DNA of 43,158 nucleotides. Source: Chitinophagaceae bacterium T5-Br10_B2g13 (GTDB taxonomy: Bacteria; Bacteroidota; Rhodothermia; Balneolales; Balneolaceae). Shown here in pieces: positions 7,416 to 16,034 of the stretch. How positions within the stretch are numbered: position 1 is the first letter of the stretch; each line of letters opens with the position of its first letter. The notes below the pieces were generated by a model, which saw nothing but the letters and a program-made list of their open reading frames with translations, searched no databases and was not told where the DNA came from. The translations under genes were made by a program, and so were the position numbers. Location: positions 1-43,158 of the forward strand of contig LKNA01000021.1 of NCBI GenBank assembly GCA_001564065.1. Reading direction: 5' to 3'.

Positions 7416-9962
7416 TTAATCCAGTGCCTTATCAATAGCTATTTTGATGTGTGCAACATGTGCTCTGGTCTCTTCATTAACAGATCCTTTATTATCCATC
7501 ATAGAACGTATGTTTTGAAGATTGTAAAGCGCCGCTGACTTGGCTATGTAGTCGTGGCTGTCACTTTCGAGCATTGCAACCAAACGGTTTACATACTCTA
7601 TCTGCAGGTTCTGCCTGAACGTATTAACGTTTCCTCTCGCGTCTGCATTAAACGACGCTGCCGTTAAATCCCTCATAACTTCAGCTACCGTATATGTGTT
7701 TCCATACGTTCTGGAATCGGTGATTCTCTTTAACGTATTTGGATGCATCAGGTGGTTCAATACATTTGACTGCATGGAAAGTGCCATATCATGAATCTTG
7801 GGGTCTTCAGACATGCTGAAAAAGTTAAATCCGCGTCTTTGAATCTGAAGATAGTTGTACACCTCATGAGATCCGTTGAAAGCGTTCGGTGCAAACAGAT
7901 ATTGATTCAGATAAGTCATCGCCTCCTTCTGTTTCTCTGCAGGTACAGGGCGGAATGGTATATCGCCTCCCTCCTGTCCGATAAATGCCCGGTCGCGATA
8001 TACGCCACCTATCTGACGGGAAATCACACCTGTTTGTGTACGCTTCTGCCCCATCAGTGACATGTATGCATTTCGAAGTTCCTGGTACGATTGTCCCTCT
8101 CGAGTGCCAAATTTCTCCAGCAAACCGTCCATCAATTCGCGGGACAGTTCAATCCTTTCCACACCGTAAGCAACCGGATCGGATGACATATCACCTACCA
8201 TTACTCGTGGATCGATCGCTTTGCCCGGACTTCTCATGTCGTCGGCATCGTTTCCGAAAGCCAGTTCTGGTTCGGTAGATCTAGAAAGAACTTCATTTCT
8301 AAGGCTCTCGTCATCAAGTTCCGGTTTGTAACCAAATTCAATAGCCCATACATCATAAGGCCCCGGCTTGATATCGTAGTATCGTCCCTGATTATCCCTT
8401 TCGCTGTTTACATTAACGGAGGAGTAATCCATTACAGAACCGGTGAGTCCGATGGTATTTGCCAGTTCCATATCATGAATATCTTCCGGTGAATGCAGGG
8501 TACTGGCTTGCATGTTGTGGTTCAGGCCAAGTGTATGACCAACTTCATGAAGAATCAGCATCGTCAGTGCTTCCTTTTGAAAACCTTCGAGATCCTCTTC
8601 GGGTGCATCCATCAAGCTCAGCGCGCTCATACCAAACTGATTGTTCTGCTGCATATGATTTCCAAAAGAGCAGTACTGCTCGTCCATTGCTTCGTAAATG
8701 TTTGATACTGCAGATAGCCCTTCAGCCAACACATCCTCTTCGAATGAGCGGTTTCTGAAAAATCCCCATTCCAGCATCACATCTGCGCCGAGAATCTGGC
8801 CGGTACGAGGATTAACAAAGCTTGGTCCGTAACCGCCAAATGGCGCTACCGGCGATGACGTCCAGCGAAGTACGTTATATCTGACATCTCCGGCTTTCCA
8901 ATCAGCATCATCAGGCTGAATCTTTACTTCGATTGCATTTCTAAAACCGGCGGCTTCAAATGCCTCATTCCAGGCAAGTGTAGCCTCCTTAATGGTTTCT
9001 CTGAATTCATATGGAGTGGTATTTTCTATCCACCAAACAATTGGCTCAACAGGCTCAGAAAGTGCAGCTTCAGGGTCTTTTTTGACCAGGTTCCATCGGT
9101 GAATTAAATCTCTGTATGGTGTTGCGCTTGTGCTGATTTGATCATCCATCTGTGTGGTAAAGTAACCAACACGGGGATCAGCGAAACGAGGTTCATAATC
9201 ATTTTCCGGCATTTCAATAAATGTATGCTGGTAGGAAATTTTTACGGATCGTCCGTCAGTAACTGCCCCGCTGGTCGAACCGGTTGGGTATGGTGATTCG
9301 TAGATATACTCCACAATTACATCTGTATTTTTCGGAAAGTTGTTAATCGCGGCGTACTTATTCTTATCCCTGCTCAAACTGCCAATAGAAAATTGTCCGG
9401 GTCTGCTGAATGGACTCGGGCTTGGCTTTATCTGGTGAAGACTTTCAGTTAAAAAGAGCGGATCCGAATTGATCAGTAAAACTCCATTTTCTTCATCTTC
9501 AACTTCGATCTTTCCGCTAAACAGAACTGCTTCCGAAATGTTTGCGTCAGAAGCACGGCTCAGCGGGTTCTCTTCGTCGAAGTAGTATCTGGTGTTGACG
9601 TGAACAAATTCAACTTTATCAAAATAGCGTCTTACTTTCACGATTTTGTTGTCACGGAAACTTCCGCGAAAGTGCCCGGCCTCAAGCACACCATCCTGTG
9701 AAAGCCCAAAATAGATAAACTCTTTGTCGAGCTGATCTTTCTGGATAGCCATTTTGGTTGATCCGTCTGTAGTATCCTGATAGATCGTAAAAAGACCTTC
9801 GTAGGCGATGCTTTTTTCAACAGCTTTTTCAAGATCAGATTTTGTTTCCTGTTCTGTCTGCTGGGTTTCAGGTGCTGTAGATTGCTGTGTTGCAGCACAA
9901 CCCATCAACACAAAAATGAGAAGAGGGGTTAGTACAATTTTTGTTAGTAAAGTTTTGCTCAT
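7416..9962 (-). CDS. Secreted lipoprotein zinc metalloprotease (DUF5117/DUF4953 type)
   Basis: The 848-residue protein starts with a lipoprotein signal ending LMGCAATQQ. The catalytic motif HEVGHTLGLNHN places zinc ligands at His472, His476 and His482 with Glu473 as base, followed by a Met-turn-like SVMDYSS, so it is a metzincin-like protease. The N-terminal half (KSIAYEGLFTIYQD, then YFGLSQDGVLEAG) matches the DUF5118/DUF5117 module, and the part after the active site resembles DUF4953, the standard arrangement of a family frequent in Bacteroidota. It should degrade proteins at the cell surface or in the periplasm. It is divergent from the TonB-like lipoprotein gene, and the shared promoter region holds two palindromes. 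Confidence 0.88.
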   Translation of the reverse strand: MSKTLLTKIVLTPLLIFVLMGCAATQQSTAPETQQTEQETKSDLEKAVEKSIAYEGLFTIYQDTTDGSTKMAIQKDQLDKEFIYFGLSQDGVLEAGHFRGSFRDNKIVKVRRYFDKVEFVHVNTRYYFDEENPLSRASDANISEAVLFSGKIEVEDEENGVLLINSDPLFLTESLHQIKPSPSPFSRPGQFSIGSLSRDKNKYAAINNFPKNTDVIVEYIYESPYPTGSTSGAVTDGRSVKISYQHTFIEMPENDYEPRFADPRVGYFTTQMDDQISTSATPYRDLIHRWNLVKKDPEAALSEPVEPIVWWIENTTPYEFRETIKEATLAWNEAFEAAGFRNAIEVKIQPDDADWKAGDVRYNVLRWTSSPVAPFGGYGPSFVNPRTGQILGADVMLEWGFFRNRSFEEDVLAEGLSAVSNIYEAMDEQYCSFGNHMQQNNQFGMSALSLMDAPEEDLEGFQKEALTMLILHEVGHTLGLNHNMQASTLHSPEDIHDMELANTIGLTGSVMDYSSVNVNSERDNQGRYYDIKPGPYDVWAIEFGYKPELDDESLRNEVLSRSTEPELAFGNDADDMRSPGKAIDPRVMVGDMSSDPVAYGVERIELSRELMDGLLEKFGTREGQSYQELRNAYMSLMGQKRTQTGVISRQIGGVYRDRAFIGQEGGDIPFRPVPAEKQKEAMTYLNQYLFAPNAFNGSHEVYNYLQIQRRGFNFFSMSEDPKIHDMALSMQSNVLNHLMHPNTLKRITDSRTYGNTYTVAEVMRDLTAASFNADARGNVNTFRQNLQIEYVNRLVAMLESDSHDYIAKSAALYNLQNIRSMMDNKGSVNEETRAHVAHIKIAIDKALD

Positions 9963-10040
9963 AATTAAAAAGGATCTCTGTTAACGTTTGTAGTGTGACA
10001 ATATATTCAAAGTTGTGTAAATCAATACTATGGTGAATTT

Positions 10041-10064
10041 AAATTTCAGGCCTAACTGAAATTT
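10041..10064. promoter_or_regulatory. 9-bp-arm palindrome in divergent promoter region
   Basis: AAATTTCAG (10041-10049) and CTGAAATTT (10056-10064) are exact inverted repeats with a six-base spacer, the shape of an operator for a dimeric regulator. A second, shorter palindrome, CGGAAT (10076-10081) with ATTCCG (10088-10093), follows. Both lie between the metalloprotease start (9962) and the lipoprotein start (10154). No regulator gene is nearby; the role is inferred. Confidence 0.4.
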
Positions 10065-10153
10065 GATACATTTGACGGAATTAAAATATTCCGGTTTCAA
10101 ATAATTCCTGGAAATCGAGCTGGATCTCATTTTTACTAAAAAAGGTTACCTCT

Positions 10154-10630
10154 ATGAAACTATTTACGCTTCTCGTTTTCTTGCTTTTACTAATTGGTAC
10201 AGCTTGCAAAACGCCTGAAACCAGCTCTAATATGCCGTCCGTTCCAACAACTGTGGCGCAATTTATTGATAAAAATCCTGAAAGTGCTGAGAATTTCACC
10301 TGGATCGATGAAGACGATTACAGAAACACCTGGGTAATGGTTGATGAGTTTCCACGTATTATAAACGGGATGAGAGATTTGCAGGACCGAATTTCAAGAA
10401 CGGTAAGAAACAACCCATCAGAAGATTGTGATCAAATAAAAGGTGAGCGGGTTTTGTACCAATTTGTGATAAATGAACAGGGACTTATTTCAAATTTGAA
10501 ATCAAATCTTGAAGAGCCCAATTCATGTTCGGATTTGATGGAGATCACGATCCGTTCAACACAATATACCTCGGGTAAAGTTAATGGAGAGCCTGTTCGA
10601 GTAGTATTTGGACTGCCGGTTAAATTTTAA
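10154..10630 (+). CDS. Lipoprotein with TonB C-terminal-like domain
   Basis: The 158-residue protein has a lipoprotein signal (MKLFTLLVFLLLLIGTAC, Cys18) and then a domain with VDEFPRIINGMRDLQDRISR and RVLYQFVINEQGLISNLK, which is the pattern of the TonB C-terminal (energy transducer) fold used in many Bacteroidota proteins. There is no N-terminal membrane helix or proline-rich spacer, so it is not a complete TonB. Two cysteines (SEDCDQ and NSCSD) could form a disulfide. It may bind or recruit envelope partners; the function is not known. It is divergent from the metalloprotease gene and convergent with atpC. Confidence 0.6.
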   Translation: MKLFTLLVFLLLLIGTACKTPETSSNMPSVPTTVAQFIDKNPESAENFTWIDEDDYRNTWVMVDEFPRIINGMRDLQDRISRTVRNNPSEDCDQIKGERVLYQFVINEQGLISNLKSNLEEPNSCSDLMEITIRSTQYTSGKVNGEPVRVVFGLPVKF

Positions 10631-10632
10631 AC

Positions 10633-10667
10633 AAAAAAACCCCGATCTGCTTTCACAAATCGGGGTT
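10633..10667 (-). terminator. Terminator for atpD-atpC
   Basis: AACCCCGAT (10638-10646) pairs with ATCGGGGTT (10659-10667). On the minus strand a run of seven T (10633-10639) follows, so it fits the end of the leftward atpDC transcript. On the plus strand it may also hold back the lipoprotein transcript, though no T run follows there. Confidence 0.8.
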
Positions 10668-10690
10668 CAATCTATTTAAATAATCTCAGT

Positions 10691-11086
10691 CTACTTAGCG
10701 ATTTTCAGTTTGTTTTCTGCAATCGCCAGATCTTTTTCAGCTTTCTCGCGATCGTTCTTCATATCTTTTAATCGCTCTTTCGCATCCTCGCGTAACTTCT
10801 TCGCCTCTTCAACATTAATCTCCGTAGACTCTTCAGCTTTCTCTGCCAGAAGAGTCATGTGATTGTCGTTCATCTCCACAAAACCACCGTTCACAGCATA
10901 GACTATTTCGCTGTTATCCGGTTTTTTGATAACCACCGGTCCCACGCCAAGAGTGGACACAATGGGAGCGTGATTAAAGAGCATTAAAAAGTTACCGCTT
11001 TTTCCGGGAACCTGAACTCCCTCCACTTCACCTTCAAAAAGTGAACCTTCGGGTGTTAGTATCTGCGCTTGAAAAGTTTTAGACAC
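10691..11086 (-). CDS. atpC: F1 ATP synthase epsilon subunit
   Basis: The 131-residue protein has the N-terminal beta-sandwich of the epsilon subunit (QILTPEGSLFEGEVEGVQVPG, GNFLMLFNHAPIVSTLG, VYAVNGGFVEMNDNHMTLLAE) and a charged helical C-terminus from about residue 90. Epsilon sits on the central stalk, couples rotation and can inhibit ATP hydrolysis. The start is GTG at 11086, set by a good Shine-Dalgarno-like GGAG seven bases upstream and by the 17-base gap after atpD. The other ATP synthase genes are not in the window, as in many Bacteroidota and relatives where atpDC stands apart. Confidence 0.93.
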   Translation of the reverse strand: MSKTFQAQILTPEGSLFEGEVEGVQVPGKSGNFLMLFNHAPIVSTLGVGPVVIKKPDNSEIVYAVNGGFVEMNDNHMTLLAEKAEESTEINVEEAKKLREDAKERLKDMKNDREKAEKDLAIAENKLKIAK

Positions 11087-11103
11087 GATATTCTCCGGTT
11101 TGA

Positions 11104-12717
<1,614 letters not shown>

Positions 12718-12771
12718 TTACTCAAAAATCAAAGTGCAATCGTATCTATTAATATTTTATTCCCACACCCG

Positions 12772-12787
12772 GATAAATGCATTTATC
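12772..12787. promoter_or_regulatory. 16-bp perfect palindrome between atpD and the phosphate transporter gene
   Basis: GATAAATG (12772-12779) and CATTTATC (12780-12787) form a spacer-less palindrome that overlaps the stop codon of the Na/phosphate transporter gene and lies about 190 bases upstream of atpD. It could be a regulator site for atpD or chance in AT-rich DNA; no T run supports a terminator. Confidence 0.3.
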
Positions 12788-14408
12788 AGTTCTGGAGAAG
12801 CTCCCCTTCCGGCTCTGAAAGCGTTCGCATTCCAAACACCATCATTCGGCAAGATTGCGTTACCACTCGATTCAGCATAAGCAGAAATGTTATTTCCGCT
12901 TTTTTTAAACCGTGACGACTCACAGCAGCAGAGCACATCTGTATAAACTCTCTGTCCCCAGTCTCTACCAGCTCATGGAGCTTGTTGATTGCAGCCTGAA
13001 TCTCCAACTCACTGCCTTCGGTAATCTCAACCTCAACCTTCCTGCCGGTTAAAATCAAAGATTTTATTCTAACCTTAATTGTTTGATATGCTTTTTGATG
13101 TATTTCATCTGTTTCACTTTCAAGTAAACTCAGCTCATCTTTTGCATCAAAAAGATATTTGGCACTGTTCATTAAACTCCTGCTGACCCGCAGCAGTTTG
13201 TCCATCTTCTCGAATGTTTTAGAATCCAACTCTTCAGCTTCAATTCTCGAGTAGTATTCAAAGATTTCTGCATGATACCTTTCCAGATCAGAATAATTTA
13301 GTTTTTTAGAAGGCACTCCAAGTTTAAATATCGGCTGTAAAAAATCGAGGGTAAATTGAAGCTGGCAGGAAATCTCTTTTCTAAAAGCAACTGCACCGGC
13401 CTCAGCAATTTTGGGATCCGTTTTATGAATATAGCTGCTTAATGAAACTGTCTTTTCCGGTATCCACTTCTCCACCCGAGATGCCAGCTGAGGAATAAAC
13501 GGATAATATAGCATTACGCCGCCTACATTAAATATGGTATGAAATAGTGCCAGGCCCAGAACAAGGTTCTCATCAAACGAAAAGAGATCTAATACAACCC
13601 AGGTGAGAGCCGGCAATAACAAGAGAGTAACCACGGCTGTTCCCGTTGTAAACAGTAACTGACTGACAGCAGCCTGCTTTTTGGTATGAATTCCACCAAT
13701 GGCCCCGAGCATTACGGTAACCGTTGTGCCAACATTTGCCCCGATAACCATAGCAGCACCGGCTGAGAAACTGATCACACCGCTAAACAACATCGTCAAT
13801 ACAATAGCAATCGTAGCCGAGCTGCTCTGCATGATTGCGGTTAAAATGAGGCCGGCAAATGCATAGATAAGTATCCCATATCCTTCGAACATGGCCGGAT
13901 CCAGCACATTCGAAATTTCATCCACACTTGTTTTCATATAGTCCAGCCCCATGAATAGGAACCCAAAAGCCACTAGGAACTTACTGATATTAACATACCG
14001 GGGTGATTTAGCCAGTGCGATCATCCCCAGCCCCCCAATACCAATCATAGGAAGAGAAAAAGCCTCAATGTTGAACTTGAAACCAAAAACTGCAACAATC
14101 CAGGCTGTGGCCGTTGTGCCAATTTTTGCCCCCATCATCACCGAGATGGCCTGAATCAGATTCATAATTCCCGCACCTACAAATGCCAACACCATCAACG
14201 AAACGGCAGAACTGCTCTGCAAAATTGCTGTACTGAACATTCCGCTAAAAATCCCCTTTAATCGGGTACCGGTAGATTTTCGAATAATGGATTTAAAGGC
14301 GGCACCACTTAAAATCCGTATCGACTCTTCCATCATGTGCATTCCAAACAGGAAAATTCCAAGCCCGGCAAAGAAGGTCCAGATTTCAAATTGAGAAAAG
14401 AGGTCCAT
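12786..14408 (-). CDS. Na/phosphate cotransporter family protein with PhoU-like tail
   Basis: The 540-residue protein has two inverted Na/Pi cotransporter repeats, each with the QSSSA motif (residues 64-68 and 194-198) followed by GAKIGTT and GANVGTT. About eight to ten membrane helices fill residues 10-310. From about residue 330 the chain is soluble and helical, like the PhoU-related domain attached to bacterial NptA/YjbB-type proteins. The family moves phosphate with sodium across the inner membrane; YjbB-type members may export it. The gene runs toward atpD with only about 200 bases between, so read-through into atpD is possible. Confidence 0.88.
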   Translation of the reverse strand: MDLFSQFEIWTFFAGLGIFLFGMHMMEESIRILSGAAFKSIIRKSTGTRLKGIFSGMFSTAILQSSSAVSLMVLAFVGAGIMNLIQAISVMMGAKIGTTATAWIVAVFGFKFNIEAFSLPMIGIGGLGMIALAKSPRYVNISKFLVAFGFLFMGLDYMKTSVDEISNVLDPAMFEGYGILIYAFAGLILTAIMQSSSATIAIVLTMLFSGVISFSAGAAMVIGANVGTTVTVMLGAIGGIHTKKQAAVSQLLFTTGTAVVTLLLLPALTWVVLDLFSFDENLVLGLALFHTIFNVGGVMLYYPFIPQLASRVEKWIPEKTVSLSSYIHKTDPKIAEAGAVAFRKEISCQLQFTLDFLQPIFKLGVPSKKLNYSDLERYHAEIFEYYSRIEAEELDSKTFEKMDKLLRVSRSLMNSAKYLFDAKDELSLLESETDEIHQKAYQTIKVRIKSLILTGRKVEVEITEGSELEIQAAINKLHELVETGDREFIQMCSAAVSRHGLKKAEITFLLMLNRVVTQSCRMMVFGMRTLSEPEGELLQN

Positions 14409-14546
14409 ATAATTGATCTGTTAGCTTATTTCTTACTCTGAAATTACAAAGATCGGTCTGATATCAAAGGATTCAATTTGTCTGACATTCGGTAAATCAA
14501 CCATTAGCAAAAAGTATCACAATCTACTATCTTTAAGACTCTTTAA

Positions 14547-14583
14547 AATTCGACCTCACGCCGACCACATTCGGCTTCGAATT
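14547..14583 (+). promoter_or_regulatory. Two-tier hairpin in the leader of rsmB
   Basis: AATTCGA (14547-14553) pairs with TCGAATT (14577-14583), and inside it GCCGA (14560-14564) pairs with TCGGC (14571-14575). No T run follows. The element ends 35 bases before the TTG start of rsmB, so it would lie in the leader RNA or in the divergent promoter region shared with the phosphate transporter gene. Confidence 0.35.
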
Positions 14584-14618
14584 GTTGAAATTTGAATTTA
14601 TAAAACCGGGAAAAACCA

Positions 14619-15938
14619 TTGGATACGGAACTAACAGCGCGATTAGCCAGCATTGAACTACTTGAAAAATTTGATGAAACAAAGAACCTCGACTATTCAG
14701 TAGCCAATGAGCTCGAATCCAGAGAGCGGGCACAGGTTCGTGAGTATGTTCAAAATATTTTACGCAAGCGAAGCTATCTCGACTTTATCATAGGTGAATT
14801 TTCCAGCATCTCGTTGGATGAGATGAAATCCTCTCTGAAAAACATTCTCAGACTCGGACTGTACGAAATGCTTTTCATGGATGGTACACCCGACTATGCC
14901 GCCATCAATGAAGCCGTAGACAGTGCAAAACTGAAGCTGGGATCCAAGGCCGGTGATTTAGTCAATGCCATTCTGCGAAACATCCAAAGAGATATAGAAA
15001 GCCTGCCTAAACCGGCATTTGAAGACAGAACCAAATTAATCGCAACTACTTTCTCCCATCCCGAGTGGATGGTTGAGCGCTGGGTGAAGCGTTTTGGGGA
15101 GCGTGAAGCTTTTCAGTTGATGCAGGCCAACAATCAGCGGCCAAACTACTATGTGCGTGTAAATAACCTTCGCACAAAGACTGAAAATTTTAAACTCCGA
15201 ATGGAGAAACTCGACATCCCATTTGAGGAGAGCGACTGGCTTCCAGGATATTTTAAGGTTGAAAGTGTTGCCCCGTTTATTGCCAAAGATCTTCTCAATA
15301 AGGGAATTTGTATTGTGCAGGATATCGCGGCAGGCTTCGCTCCAACCGTTGTAGAGCCTGAACCCGGAGAAACTATCTATGATCTCTGTGCCGCGCCGGG
15401 AACAAAGAGTATTGTTATGTCGGATATGATGAATGCAGAAGGGACTATTGTCGCTGTAGACATCAACCCCAGCAGACTTGAAATGCTAGCCGAAAATGCA
15501 CTCAACTGCCGTGCAGAAAATATTAAGATCCGCCAGGACGATGTGCGTGAATTGAATCTGAAACTGGCTGACGGAGTTCTGCTTGATGCACCATGTACCG
15601 GAACCGGTGTACTGAGTAAACGCGCTGATCTGAGATGGAAGCGTACCAAAGAGGAGCTCGAAAACTCGGTGAAATTACAGGAAGAGCTTTTGGATGAAGC
15701 CGCCAATCATGTGAAGCGCGGCGGACGGCTCGTGTACAGTACTTGCTCACTGGAACCGGAAGAGAACTGGGAACAGATTCAGAAATTCCTCGAGAAGTAC
15801 GACAACTTCGAGCTTGAAAAACTGGATGAATTTCTGCCCGAAGAAGTACTCGTTGAAGATGGATATGCCTACCAGACTTTCCCACATATCCACGGATGCG
15901 ACGGACACTTCGGCGTTAGACTAAAGCGAGTAAAGTAG
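14619..15938 (+). CDS. rsmB: 16S rRNA (cytosine-967-C5)-methyltransferase
   Basis: The 439-residue protein has an N-terminal NusB-like helical domain (residues about 1-140) and a C-terminal RNA m5C methyltransferase with SAM motif YDLCAAPGTKS. The two catalytic cysteines are Cys326 in DAPCTGTG and Cys376 in STCSLEPEEN, as in the RsmB/Fmu family, which methylates C967 of 16S rRNA. An in-frame TAA lies 18 bases upstream of 14619 and no ATG lies between, so the start is the TTG at 14619. A strong terminator follows before valS. Family assignment is sure. Confidence 0.92.
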   Translation: MDTELTARLASIELLEKFDETKNLDYSVANELESRERAQVREYVQNILRKRSYLDFIIGEFSSISLDEMKSSLKNILRLGLYEMLFMDGTPDYAAINEAVDSAKLKLGSKAGDLVNAILRNIQRDIESLPKPAFEDRTKLIATTFSHPEWMVERWVKRFGEREAFQLMQANNQRPNYYVRVNNLRTKTENFKLRMEKLDIPFEESDWLPGYFKVESVAPFIAKDLLNKGICIVQDIAAGFAPTVVEPEPGETIYDLCAAPGTKSIVMSDMMNAEGTIVAVDINPSRLEMLAENALNCRAENIKIRQDDVRELNLKLADGVLLDAPCTGTGVLSKRADLRWKRTKEELENSVKLQEELLDEAANHVKRGGRLVYSTCSLEPEENWEQIQKFLEKYDNFELEKLDEFLPEEVLVEDGYAYQTFPHIHGCDGHFGVRLKRVK

Positions 15939-15962
15939 ATCCGGGATTTTGAAAACGATTAT

Positions 15963-16000
15963 GGAATACGGAATGCGTAGTTCTGTATTCCTCTTTTTTT
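15963..16000 (+). terminator. Strong terminator between rsmB and valS
   Basis: GGAATACGGAA (15963-15973) pairs with TTCTGTATTCC (15981-15991) with one G-U pair, a seven-base loop, then TCTTTTTTT (15992-16000). It ends only 34 bases before the valS ATG. The loop and first two bases of the right arm (GCGTAGTT, 15975-15982) are exactly complementary to AACTACGC at 16006-16013. Confidence 0.85.
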
Positions 16001-16034
16001 GAGACAACTACGCTTACCTGAATGAAATTTTTTT

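Noticed and set aside
7791-8758. Rightward ORFs of 89-99 codons opposite the metalloprotease gene
   Set aside because: Their residues show no coherent fold and they mirror a long, well-supported coding frame on the other strand.
15941-16034. T-box or other riboswitch in front of valS
   Set aside because: There is too little sequence, and no AGGGTGG-like T-box bulge or specifier arrangement was seen.
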